Positions 33,551 to 41,320 of a stretch of 64,000 nucleotides of DNA are shown piece after piece. Position numbers and translations under genes: made by a program. Under the pieces are notes generated by a model that did not search any database, was not told the origin of the DNA, and saw only the letters and a list, made by a program, of their open reading frames with translations. Source of the stretch: Gammaproteobacteria bacterium (GTDB lineage: Bacteria > Pseudomonadota > Gammaproteobacteria > DSM-19610); the NCBI GenBank assembly GCA_026197075.1, contig JAPHQV010000025.1, positions 224,150 through 288,149 on the forward strand. The letters are read 5' to 3'. Position 1 is the stretch's first letter, and each line of letters starts with the position of its first letter.

Positions 33551-33988
33551 GTGAAACGCGAGATACTTTTCCTGGCTATGACAATAATCGTGACCGGCTG
33601 CGTAACAGTTCCGAAATCGTCTTCCCAGTTGGTTGATACGTCTACCACTAGAGGATCGTTCTGCTATTCGTTGTCTCGCGAAGACGTAGGGACGAGGGTG
33701 GAGAGATTCCTGGGAAAATGCTACGGCCCCGTAGAAGCAATCATTCCAGTAGGTGGTATCTATGTGCCAATGAAGGCAGACTTCCAAGTGATAAATGAAG
33801 AGCTTCCTAATGGAAACAGATATTCCGTGAGAAACTTCGTTGGTTTCGGTTATAGCGCCGATGTTATCGACGGTACTGAGAACTGTAAGACGACGGTTAA
33901 CATGTATGCAGTTTCAGGGTTTTGGAAGAACACATTCAGCGCGGTTGATCTTGCAATAAAAGGGGGAGAGCCTAAGTGCCCGAAATAA
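33551..33988 (+). CDS. Predicted lipoprotein (cassette gene)
   Basis: A 145-residue protein. The signal peptide MKREILFLAMTIIVTGC gives a lipobox with C17 as the lipidated residue. The mature part has five cysteines and no recognised domain. The GTG start has GGAG six bases upstream. The TAA stop (33986-33988) is directly before the left core GCCTAAC of attC-like site 5, and its start lies 18 bases after the right core at 33526. These tight ends are typical of a cassette gene. Confidence 0.65.
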   Translation: MKREILFLAMTIIVTGCVTVPKSSSQLVDTSTTRGSFCYSLSREDVGTRVERFLGKCYGPVEAIIPVGGIYVPMKADFQVINEELPNGNRYSVRNFVGFGYSADVIDGTENCKTTVNMYAVSGFWKNTFSAVDLAIKGGEPKCPK

Positions 33989-33989
33989 T

Positions 33990-34046
33990 GCCTAACCAGG
34001 CGGCCCAGACGGACGGATTCTCCGACGCTGGATTTTGACGTTAGCA
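33990..34046 (+). other. attC-like site 5
   Basis: Left core GCCTAAC (33990-33996) and right core GTTAGCA (34040-34046), 57 bp. Inside, CCAG-CGGA and TCCG-CTGG segments can pair around a TTC loop. Confidence 0.65.
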
Positions 34047-34075
34047 GGTGCAAATATTTATGCTCAGGAGAATCT

Positions 34076-34909
34076 ATGAGAATTAAGATCAATAAAGTAT
34101 GCCTCTTTGCGGTTATCGCCTTGTTATTAACCTCATGTGCATCATATTTCGGTCAGGAGAGTCGTAGAGGTGTTTCCAGCAGTCTCGTGGATTACCTGTA
34201 TCCAGATGGTCAGGTTCCACCAAAACATGAGGAAACCACACCGCATCTCCGTCTTCCCCTTACAGTTGGTTTGGCGTTTGTTCCGTCGCATAAAGGCACA
34301 TCTTTTTCACTAGCTGAAGCCAAAAAAGCCCAGCTGCTTGAGGAGGTAAAGCAGAAATTTGTCGGACTGGATTACGTAAAGGAAATAACAATTATTCCAG
34401 AGACATACATGCGATCTTCTAATGGATTTCAGGGAGTGGAGCAGATAGCGCGGCTATACGGTCTGGACATCGTCGCACTAGTATCCTATGACCAGGTCGC
34501 CGTTACCTCGGAAACGAAGAGTGCCGTATTGTATTGGACCATTGTTGGCGCTTATTTCATAAAGGGAAACCAGAATCAGGCGACTACTTTTGTCGATACT
34601 GCTGTATTCGATGTCAATTCCAGGAAAATGCTTTTTCGTGCACCAGGCGTGAGTGATATTCAGCAATCATCTACATTGGTGGAAGTGGATCAGGCCGGTA
34701 GAGAGGCGAGAGAAAAAGGGTTCGAATTAGCCATGGCTGACATGTCAAACAATCTGGCCGTCGAACTTGACCGATTCAAGGAAATGATAAAAGAGGATAA
34801 GAGTGTGCAAATTACGCACAGACAAGGGTATGGAGGTGGTGGCGGAATTCAATGGCCATTCCTATTGATGTTGGCCGGACTGGCGATTTTAAGGATTGCT
34901 AGAAGGTAG
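34076..34909 (+). CDS. Rhombotarget-type lipoprotein, predicted rhombosortase substrate
   Basis: A 277-residue exported protein with two sorting signals. The N-terminus has a lipoprotein signal peptide ending LLLTSC (C21 lipidated). The C-terminus has a run of glycines (GYGGGGG, about residues 249-256), then a hydrophobic helix and a final basic RIARR, the layout of GlyGly-CTERM signals. The body matches the rhombotarget lipoprotein family that occurs next to rhombosortase genes. Here the rhombosortase is immediately downstream, overlapping or adjacent. CAGGAG lies five bases before the ATG. Function beyond being a cleavage substrate is unknown. Confidence 0.8.
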   Translation: MRIKINKVCLFAVIALLLTSCASYFGQESRRGVSSSLVDYLYPDGQVPPKHEETTPHLRLPLTVGLAFVPSHKGTSFSLAEAKKAQLLEEVKQKFVGLDYVKEITIIPETYMRSSNGFQGVEQIARLYGLDIVALVSYDQVAVTSETKSAVLYWTIVGAYFIKGNQNQATTFVDTAVFDVNSRKMLFRAPGVSDIQQSSTLVEVDQAGREAREKGFELAMADMSNNLAVELDRFKEMIKEDKSVQITHRQGYGGGGGIQWPFLLMLAGLAILRIARR

Positions 34910-34916
34910 CGGTATC

Positions 34917-35504
34917 GTGGACTCTGCAAGGTACAAAGTCCTGGTTGCTGCGGTGTTTGTTTATTGCCTGTGGGTGATCCAAGGTTATTCGGAGCTTCTA
35001 GAATTTGACCGAGAACAGGTATTGTCTGGAGAGATTTGGCGAATATGGACCGCCCATTTAGTTCATACGAATAGCTCTCATTTTACGCTAAATCTTGCGG
35101 CGGCAATAATTATCTACTTTTCGTTTTTTACGAGGATAAAACTAGATGAATTGCTAATGTATGGTTTTGTTTTTTCCGGTCTCATCAGCGTGACGCTATT
35201 GGGTTTTTACCCAAGTCTCGATTGGTATAACGGTCTATCAGGATTACTGCACGCACTCGTGGCTTATTTCTCCGTGCGCCTGGCCAGAGCTGAAGACAAG
35301 TTATTGTGGGCAGGTTTGGTCATTGTATGGTTGAAAGTGTTGATTGAGGCAATACGTGCGCACTCCGGTCATGAAACTCTTGTCGGCGCTATGACAGTTA
35401 TAACCGATGCCCATCTGATTGGGGCATTTTTTGGTACTGTAACAGCCTTTATTTGTATGGCGCATTGGCGAATGACGAGCAATCGCTGTGCTCGGCACAG
35501 GTGA
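34917..35504 (+). CDS. Rhombosortase (rhomboid-family sorting protease)
   Basis: About 195 residues with six predicted membrane segments. Rhomboid features are visible: W-R-I-x-T-A-H-L-V-H-T-N-x-x-H in the early loop and helix, the catalytic serine in GLSG (S108) and the catalytic histidine in DAHLIGAFFG (H166). The short length, the WTAHLVHTNxxH motif and the pairing with a GlyGly-CTERM-like protein mark it as a rhombosortase, which cleaves the C-terminal anchor of its targets. GTG at 34917 (AGAAGG upstream) is the likely start; TTG at 34896 is in frame and overlaps the previous stop. The TGA lies close to an attC-like right core. Confidence 0.82.
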   Translation: MDSARYKVLVAAVFVYCLWVIQGYSELLEFDREQVLSGEIWRIWTAHLVHTNSSHFTLNLAAAIIIYFSFFTRIKLDELLMYGFVFSGLISVTLLGFYPSLDWYNGLSGLLHALVAYFSVRLARAEDKLLWAGLVIVWLKVLIEAIRAHSGHETLVGAMTVITDAHLIGAFFGTVTAFICMAHWRMTSNRCARHR

Positions 35505-35512
35505 GTTCAGAC

Positions 35513-35519
35513 GTTATGC
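35513..35519 (+). other. attC-like right core
   Basis: GTTATGC, same sequence as the right core at 33066. CTGTGC and GGCACAG upstream (around 35486-35500) can pair, but no clean left core is visible. Confidence 0.45.
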
Positions 35520-35535
35520 GACGTACGATGAAAAA

Positions 35536-35760
35536 GTGAATATTTTCCTTAAGTGTATTCCTATGTTGGTCGGGTTTTTGCAAATTTCTATATGCTATTC
35601 AGACTCAAGCAATAGATCTTCGCCACCACATGCTAACGTTCAACATAACCATAAATTTCAGTTAGTAACTGCAAAAGAATGCGAAGCTCGATTGGGTCGT
35701 ATCATCAATACTCTCAGCGAAGAAAATTGCAGGCAAATGAGATCTCAATGGGTGAAATAG
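35536..35760 (+). CDS. Small putative exported protein
   Basis: About 74 residues from a GTG. A hydrophobic N-terminus (IFLKCIPMLVGFLQISICY) looks like a signal peptide or anchor; the rest is polar, with HNHKFQLVTAKECEARLGRI and no family match. It directly follows the right core at 35513, consistent with a cassette gene. The upstream in-frame sequence belongs to the preceding attC-like region and was excluded. Confidence 0.5.
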   Translation: MNIFLKCIPMLVGFLQISICYSDSSNRSSPPHANVQHNHKFQLVTAKECEARLGRIINTLSEENCRQMRSQWVK

Positions 35761-36100
35761 AAGGCATGAGATGCCCCTGCGTCTGCTGTGTAGAAAAGTC
35801 GCAAAATTAATAGCTGACGAAAATCGCCGTATAACCAGTGCGTTGAGCCAGACTGAGCCTGCTTCGAGTAATTGACACTTCTTAAGAATAGACTATTAAA
35901 GAAGTGGAACATGTAGGGAAAGGAAAAGCCATGCGCTCTACAGTTTCATGTCAGGCATACGGCGCTCACGATCGCCAGTACCCGAATATACTGCCGATCA
36001 TGCTGTGTCGAGGGCGCTGAGAGCTGTTCCGGCGATTCACGAGTATGCCTTCAAGGAATGAGGTGTCGTGCTGGTAACGTATGACCTATGGAGATACCAC
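35761..36100. other. 340-base region without a supported gene
   Basis: No gene is supported. GTATAACCAGTGCG near 35829 resembles a decayed attC left core, with no right core. The last bases hold GGAG of the CDGSH gene's ribosome-binding site. The rest has no clear repeat or hairpin. Confidence 0.45.
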
Positions 36101-36754
36101 ATGAGCCATGAAACCCCAAAAATCACTTGTTTGCCAAACGGGCCATATTATTTGCTTAACGATCTCACACCACGAGTGATACCAAATATACAAAAATCCA
36201 CAGGAGACCCCTGTACCACGATAACCGGTGTAGCGTTATGTCGATGTGGCGGTTCAAACAACAAGCCTTTTTGTGATGGTACGCATGGGAAAAACGGATT
36301 TACTGATAAGAAATTGACAGACGGAAAACGTAACAGACGTGACAATTACGTGGGAACCCGGATTACGATCCATGACAATCGTGGGATTTGTGCACATGCG
36401 GGCCACTGTACGGACAATCTCAGTTCAGTATTCAAATTAAACGAGGAGCCATGGATTGATCCGGAAGGAGCAGCTGCGCAGGATATTGTCAATACGATTA
36501 AAAAATGCCCATCGGGTGCACTTAGTTACTCTATCGACAATGTTGAACATCGAAATCAGGACAGAAAGCCGATGGTGACCGTCACAAAGGATGGCCCGTA
36601 TGCGATTACCGGTGGCATCGAACTTGTCGATCAGGTGATGGGTGATGGAGCCTCTACAGAGCACTTCACCCTTTGCCGATGCGGGGGTTCGAAAAACAAG
36701 CCATTCTGCGATGGTACCCATTGGCATATAGGGTTCAAGGATGAAAAGAATTAA
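36101..36754 (+). CDS. CDGSH iron-sulfur protein with two CDGSH motifs and a Fer4-like domain
   Basis: A 217-residue protein. Two CDGSH-type 2Fe-2S sites are present: CRCGGSNNKPFCDGTH near residues 48-63 and CRCGGSKNKPFCDGTH near 191-206, each with three cysteines and one histidine. Between them, GICAHAGHCTDNLSSVF and KKCPSGALSY mark a divergent ferredoxin (Fer4_19-like) domain with three cysteines. The family probably handles electron transfer or iron-sulfur sensing. ATG at 36101 has GGAG upstream; an extra in-frame start at 36068 lacks one. Confidence 0.85.
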   Translation: MSHETPKITCLPNGPYYLLNDLTPRVIPNIQKSTGDPCTTITGVALCRCGGSNNKPFCDGTHGKNGFTDKKLTDGKRNRRDNYVGTRITIHDNRGICAHAGHCTDNLSSVFKLNEEPWIDPEGAAAQDIVNTIKKCPSGALSYSIDNVEHRNQDRKPMVTVTKDGPYAITGGIELVDQVMGDGASTEHFTLCRCGGSKNKPFCDGTHWHIGFKDEKN

Positions 36755-36896
36755 TAGCAGCCAATATCAATCCGACCGTGAAAGGACTCGCGAAGGACAT
36801 GCGCTGGCCATGATTTCTCTCGCTGAGGTATTGGCGCCATTTTCCGCCCAGCCCATCTGAACCTGGCCCGATGATACTAATGCATCAGGCAAAATC

Positions 36897-37799
36897 ATGA
36901 GCCTGAGTACGGTGTTCGTGGTACTTGCAGCATTATCTTGGGGCCTGTCTGGCGGGATCGGTGGCATTCTCACGGCCCAGGGCTGGGAGCCGGTTGTGGT
37001 ATCGTTCTACCGGGGCGCGATCGGACTGCTGTTCGTTCTCGTATGGCTGGCGCTGCGCCCCCAGGGCAATGGATTTGCAAGTCGCCGGTTGTGGTTCTGG
37101 TCGGCGATCGCCGGTGTGGGTGTAGCTGGCAACTTCACATTCTATTTCGTAAGCATCGCGGAAGGCAGTGTCGCGGTTGCGGTGACACTCATGTACTGCG
37201 CACCGGTATTCGTCTATCTCGTTTCGTTCGCATTCAAGCTCGAAAGGGCCACTTTGCCAAAGTGGGCCGCGATCGTGTTGGTAATGCTGGGTGTCGTGCT
37301 GCTTACGGGTATTTTCGAGATCGGAGCGGGTGACGTCACACCGGCCGCAGCCGGTGCCGGGCTGCTTTCCGGATTGTCGTATGCGGTATTCATTTTTGGT
37401 TTCAAGTACGCAGCACCGCACGGTAGTCCACAGGCGATTCTCGTGATCGCGTTCGCGGTACTTGCTACCATACTGTTCTGGCAGGGCGATGCCGATCAGA
37501 CCGTGGCAGTGCTGAATACATCGAGTTGGCTATTGTTTTTGGTATTGGGTGTGCTTGGTGCCGGATTGTCGTTTATTTTCTATATCGTCGGGTTGAAACA
37601 TACCGCGCCGTCTGTAGCGTCGATAGTGGCGATGGTCGAGCCGGTAACCGCATCGCTTTTCGGGGTCGTGGTGTTACATGAAAGCCTGACTACACTGCAG
37701 GTCCTCGGCATGGGGGTGGTTTTGCTCACAGTTACTGCGCTGAGTGTGTATTCGAGCACTCAAACTGTACCTTTAGAGGCTAAGCTGCCTGCCGAGTAG
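36897..37799 (+). CDS. EamA/DMT family transporter
   Basis: A 300-residue integral membrane protein with ten predicted transmembrane helices in two repeated EamA halves (about residues 1-140 and 150-285). The second half contains the typical PVTASLFGVVVLHESLTTLQVLGMGVVL pattern. Such drug/metabolite exporters move amino acids or other small metabolites; the substrate is not predictable. The ribosome-binding site is weak. It stands alone, and G+C is intermediate between the cassette region and the core. Confidence 0.85.
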   Translation: MSLSTVFVVLAALSWGLSGGIGGILTAQGWEPVVVSFYRGAIGLLFVLVWLALRPQGNGFASRRLWFWSAIAGVGVAGNFTFYFVSIAEGSVAVAVTLMYCAPVFVYLVSFAFKLERATLPKWAAIVLVMLGVVLLTGIFEIGAGDVTPAAAGAGLLSGLSYAVFIFGFKYAAPHGSPQAILVIAFAVLATILFWQGDADQTVAVLNTSSWLLFLVLGVLGAGLSFIFYIVGLKHTAPSVASIVAMVEPVTASLFGVVVLHESLTTLQVLGMGVVLLTVTALSVYSSTQTVPLEAKLPAE

Positions 37800-37838
37800 C
37801 GCTTGGTTATGGAAGCTGCAATATTTTGAGGATTCCCA

Positions 37839-38144
37839 ATGGCCGCATGGCTGCCGATAATCAAGATTGTTTTGCCCTACGTGGCGCCGGTCTTCCATGC
37901 CGCGCTTCCTGTGTTCACGAAGAAAAAGAGTGACAAGGAAGATCCTCTTGTGGCACAGCAAATTGGCGAGCTTCAAGAGGCCGTCAAAACCAACAGCGAG
38001 TCCACCAAGGCGCTTGCCAAGGCAATAGAAGAAATCGCGCAGGCAAATGATCGTGTGATGAAGCGTGTACAGAAGATCAGCACAATCGCGGTCGTTCTTT
38101 CAGGGCTTGCCCTGGTCCTGGTGGTCGCCAGTATATTCATTTGA
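37839..38144 (+). CDS. Small membrane protein with a coiled coil
   Basis: A 101-residue protein of unknown family. A hydrophobic N-terminus (WLPIIKIVLPYVAPVFHAALPVF) is followed by a charged KKKSDKE stretch, a predicted coiled coil (about residues 40-75, with heptad-like EAVKTNSESTKALAKAIEEI) and a C-terminal transmembrane helix (ISTIAVVLSGLALVLVVASIFI). GAGG lies six bases upstream of the ATG. Confidence 0.6.
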   Translation: MAAWLPIIKIVLPYVAPVFHAALPVFTKKKSDKEDPLVAQQIGELQEAVKTNSESTKALAKAIEEIAQANDRVMKRVQKISTIAVVLSGLALVLVVASIFI

Positions 38145-38348
38145 CGGCGCCGTACTCATGAGCCTATTTGCTGGAAAATCAGTTACTTTACGCTATCCCG
38201 TGTGTCTGTGTGGTCCCGTACAGACCGGGCATGTCTTTCATCGCATCCTCTAACTCTGGATGAAAAGCAGTATCGAGGTCCATCACCGATCATCGGTGAT
38301 TGGGAGCCTTCCTGTGCCGAAAGCATACCCTTAACAAGGTGAGACATC

Positions 38349-38423
38349 ATGGGAAAATACTTTATTGGTTGGCTATTAGGTGTCCCCGTCATCGTGCTGG
38401 TGATCATCTATTTGATCTTTTGA
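38349..38423 (+). CDS. 24-residue membrane mini-protein
   Basis: A short open frame giving [24 protein letters not shown], too short for usual gene finders. One full transmembrane helix after a short polar start. AAGGTGAGA (38335-38343) is a good ribosome-binding site. It ends 22 bases before the sodB ATG. I believe similar mini-proteins with a GWLLGVP core occur in proteobacteria, but cannot verify that here. Confidence 0.5.
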   Translation: MGKYFIGWLLGVPVIVLVIIYLIF

Positions 38424-38445
38424 ACAGAATTCAGTGAGGCAATGT

Positions 38446-39066
38446 ATGAAACAGGCTAAATTGAAGAGTGAATATATACACGTTCTCGATCCACTCCCCT
38501 ATACGGACAGTGCACTGAGCCCTGTCATTTCCTCAGACACAGTAGGGGTCCACTATGGGAAACACCACAAGGGCTACGTGGACAAATTGAACAAGCAGCT
38601 GGAAGGGACGGAGTATTCAGACATGTCGCTGGAAAGTCTCGTCATCGAGACGGCCGGGAAACCAGATCTTTCCGGTATTTTCAACAACGCGGCCCAAGCA
38701 TGGAACCATACCTTTTATTGGCATAGCATGCGAGAAAAGGGTGGTGGCGCGCCCCCTGCCAAGCTGAAGGAAAAGATCGAGGCTTCCTTTGATAGTCTGG
38801 ATGCCTGCCGGGAGGAGTTGATCAAAGCGGCGACAACCCAGTTCGGCAGTGGCTGGGCATGGCTGGTGCAGGACCGCGACAAGATCAAGGTCATGGCAAC
38901 CGGAAACGCGGATAATCCAATGACCAGCGGCATGAAACCGCTGTTGACCATCGATGTCTGGGAGCATGCCTATTACCTGGACTACCAGAACCGGCGTGCG
39001 GACTATGTCAAGGCCGTGCTGGACAAGCTGATCAACTGGGAGTTCGCGGCAAAAAATCTTGACTGA
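38446..39066 (+). CDS. sodB: Superoxide dismutase, Fe type
   Basis: A 206-residue Fe/Mn superoxide dismutase that converts superoxide to oxygen and peroxide. Metal ligands lie in [10 protein letters not shown] (H), [11 protein letters not shown] (H) and [11 protein letters not shown] (D and H). The glutamine in [10 protein letters not shown] and FGSGWAWLV point to the iron form. GAGG lies seven bases before the ATG at 38446; a GTG at 38434 is in frame. Its G+C is lower than in the core genes, so it may belong to the accessory region. Confidence 0.92.
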   Translation: MKQAKLKSEYIHVLDPLPYTDSALSPVISSDTVGVHYGKHHKGYVDKLNKQLEGTEYSDMSLESLVIETAGKPDLSGIFNNAAQAWNHTFYWHSMREKGGGAPPAKLKEKIEASFDSLDACREELIKAATTQFGSGWAWLVQDRDKIKVMATGNADNPMTSGMKPLLTIDVWEHAYYLDYQNRRADYVKAVLDKLINWEFAAKNLD

Positions 39067-39149
39067 AGGCAGGCGGGATGCTTGCGTCCCCGGGGGGTGA
39101 ATAACCATAATCAGCGTACCGAATGCTGAAATTTCACCCCCTGCCTTCA

Positions 39150-39374
39150 ATGACAAAGTTCCAGGTCAAGGTAAAACCCGATGCCCGCGAATCGAGCCTG
39201 GAGCCTCAAGAGGATGGCAGCTGGCTTGCCCAGCTGAAATCCCCGCCTGCTGACGGGAAGGCAAATCGTGAACTGATCGCGCTCATCGCCACGCAATTCT
39301 CACTGCGCAAGTCCCAGGTACGTATAAAAATCGGGACCACGGGTCGCTTCAAGCTGGTCGAGATCGACGACTGA
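39150..39374 (+). CDS. DUF167/UPF0235 (YggU-like) protein
   Basis: A 74-residue protein. VKVKPDARESSLE at the start, the conserved PPADGKANRELIALIA and the KSQVRIKIGTTGRFKLVEI ending match the YggU/DUF167 family, whose function is unknown. ATG at 39123 would add nine residues; 39150 fits the family better. In many gammaproteobacteria this gene lies near rdgB-hemW; here it is 38 kb away from them. Confidence 0.8.
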   Translation: MTKFQVKVKPDARESSLEPQEDGSWLAQLKSPPADGKANRELIALIATQFSLRKSQVRIKIGTTGRFKLVEIDD

Positions 39375-39408
39375 TGCTGCCGATGACGCCAGGCACTGAA
39401 GAGTACCT

Positions 39409-40407
39409 ATGGATCTGATTACCCAGGGATTGGCCGGTGCCTTGCTGGCGCAGAGTGCCGCGCGGGTGCCGGATGTGCGGCGTGCAGCCCTCATCGGCGC
39501 CATTGCGGGCATGTTGCCCGATGCCGATATCCTGATTCGCGCCGCGGATGACCCGCTGTTCAGCATCGAATATCACCGTCATTTTACCCATTCCCTGTTG
39601 TTCGTTCCTTTCGGGGCCTTGCTGGTCACGCTGCTGGCCTGGCCCTTCCTGCGCGAACGGCTATCCGCGGTTCGGATCTATGGCTTTGCCTTGCTGGGGA
39701 TGCTGTCGGCTGGCCTGCTCGATGCCTGCACCAGCTTTGGTACCCATTTGCTGTGGCCGCTCAGCCATGAACGCATTGCCTGGAACCTGATCGCCATCGT
39801 CGACCCGGTGTTCTCCCTGGTGTTGCTGGTGGCCTTGCTGATGGCATGGCGCAGACGCAGTGCTGTTCCGGCACGGTTTGGCCTTGGACTGGCGCTGCTG
39901 TACCTGTCATTGGCATTTGTGCAACAGCAGCGTGCCATAGGGGTGGTATTGGGACTGGCAGAAGAGCGTGATCATAAGATTGACCGACTGGAAGTGAAAC
40001 CGACCCTGGGAAATATCCTGCTTTGGCGGTCCCTCTACCAGGTGGAGGACCTGTTTTACGTGAATGCGGTGCGAGTGGGTTGGTTCAGCACGCCGCGTTA
40101 CTATGCGGGTGGACCCATTGCGCGCGGTGTTCCCGATGACCTGGCCGTAATCCCCGCTGACTCGGTACTCATGCAGGATATCGAGCGCTTTTCGAAGCTG
40201 GCGGACGGTTATCTGGTACGCCACCCCGAGCAGCCCTGGGTACTGGGTGATATTCGCTATGCCATGCTGCCAAACAGCTTGCGGCCCCTGTGGGGGATCC
40301 ATATCAATACCGCGCTTCCGGATGAGCATGTGGAATTTCTGACACTGCGTGAGATGAATCCGGAAATGCGGCAGGAGTTTCTGGACATGTTGCTGGGACG
40401 TGATTGA
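39409..40407 (+). CDS. YdjM/YfhO-type metal-dependent hydrolase-like membrane protein
   Basis: A 332-residue protein of the DUF457/YdjM group. The N-terminal part has the pattern MDLITQGLAGALLAQS, MLPDADIL and HRHFTHSLLF, with metal-binding-type D and H residues in membrane helices (about five up to residue 190). The C-terminal 140 residues are soluble. Members are thought to act on membrane-associated substrates but no reaction is proven. The next gene begins inside or just after its end. Confidence 0.75.
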   Translation: MDLITQGLAGALLAQSAARVPDVRRAALIGAIAGMLPDADILIRAADDPLFSIEYHRHFTHSLLFVPFGALLVTLLAWPFLRERLSAVRIYGFALLGMLSAGLLDACTSFGTHLLWPLSHERIAWNLIAIVDPVFSLVLLVALLMAWRRRSAVPARFGLGLALLYLSLAFVQQQRAIGVVLGLAEERDHKIDRLEVKPTLGNILLWRSLYQVEDLFYVNAVRVGWFSTPRYYAGGPIARGVPDDLAVIPADSVLMQDIERFSKLADGYLVRHPEQPWVLGDIRYAMLPNSLRPLWGIHINTALPDEHVEFLTLREMNPEMRQEFLDMLLGRD

Positions 40408-40444
40408 ACGGCACAGGGCAAGTCGAGACAGGAGGCAATACGCA

Positions 40445-41320
40445 GTGTTCCGGTTATTCCTGCTCATTTCGCTGTTACTGGTGCAGTCTGCACGGTCTGA
40501 ACCGGTGCGCGCCGACGATGATCTGCCCCTGGACTCGGATGCGGTCCTCGAGGCCATTCACGCAAGCCCGTTCGGCGAACCCATACACCTGGAATCGAAA
40601 CAGACAAAGCGCGAGGTCCAGGGACAGGTCCATGCGATCCTGGACATTCCCTTCGTGGAGTTGAGCGAGGCAGTGGGCAGCCCAAAGGGGTGGTGCGAGA
40701 TCCTGTTTTTGCATTACAACATCAAGGCCTGTGTTCACCAGCGTGAGGATGAAGCCGCCAGCCTGGCGGTTTTCATCGGCAGGAAATATTACCAGGATCC
40801 CGAGGTCGCGCGACAAACCCGCCTGGGCTTTACCCTCGAGGAACAGACTGAGAACCGGCTGGCCGTGCGTCTCGAGGCCGATCGCGGTCCTCTAGGTGTA
40901 CGGGCGTTTCAGATCAAGGTGCGCGCCATTCCCCTCGATGAAGAGCGCAGCTTGATGCGGCTGAGTTATTCCCTCGGCCACGGTCGACTTGCACGCTTTG
41001 CCATGCGGATTTATTTCGCGACGAGCGGCCGTCACCGGATTGGTTTCACGATGGAGGACGTTGACCTGGATGGAGTCGCTGAGCCTGTGGGTGGCGTGCG
41101 TGGCATGATCGAGCGCAACACCATGCGCTTCTTCTTCGCCATCACCAGCTATCTGCACCTGCCCGATCCGCACCAGCAGCAGGCGCGGCACGTACACTGG
41201 TTTGAGCAGACCGAGCGTTACCCGGAGCAACTCCGGGAAATGGACCAAGCCGCCTACCTGGCACAGAAACGGCGGGAACGCCAGAATCAGGCCGCCTGGC
41301 AGGCCAAGGTCGACGGCTAG
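40445..41320 (+). CDS. Exported protein of unknown function
   Basis: About 291 residues. The GTG at 40445 follows AGGAGG by nine bases and gives a signal peptide (FRLFLLISLLLVQSARS). The rest is a mixed alpha/beta protein, with HLESKQTKREVQGQVHAILD, the pair C-x10-C near residues 83-94 and an arginine/glutamine-rich helical end. I do not recognise a domain; a lipid-binding START-like fold is possible from the layout only. It is convergent with mtfA and the two stops overlap by four bases. Confidence 0.65.
   Translation: MFRLFLLISLLLVQSARSEPVRADDDLPLDSDAVLEAIHASPFGEPIHLESKQTKREVQGQVHAILDIPFVELSEAVGSPKGWCEILFLHYNIKACVHQREDEAASLAVFIGRKYYQDPEVARQTRLGFTLEEQTENRLAVRLEADRGPLGVRAFQIKVRAIPLDEERSLMRLSYSLGHGRLARFAMRIYFATSGRHRIGFTMEDVDLDGVAEPVGGVRGMIERNTMRFFFAITSYLHLPDPHQQQARHVHWFEQTERYPEQLREMDQAAYLAQKRRERQNQAAWQAKVDG

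Larger units (their letters stand above)
31680..35519 (+). mobile_element. Integron-like cassette cluster without integrase (CALIN-type)
   Basis: Six to seven small + strand genes separated by sites with integron attC features: left core RYYYAAC, internal hairpin and right core GTTRRRY. Three sites have both cores at the expected 57-59 bp length (31680, 33014, 33990) and others are partial (32257, 33526, 35513). Genes are unrelated in function, short, all in one direction and lower in G+C than the flanks. Two stop codons fall in or next to a left core, as in real cassettes. No tyrosine recombinase gene is in the window. Confidence 0.7.

Noticed and set aside
35829..35865. Possible attC left core GTATAACCAGTGCG
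   Set aside because: No right core within 150 bases and the core deviates from RYYYAAC.
38270..38320. ATCACCGATCATCGGTGAT palindrome as an operator for sodB
   Set aside because: A palindrome is present, but no Fur-like or SoxR-like match and no promoter could be linked to it.
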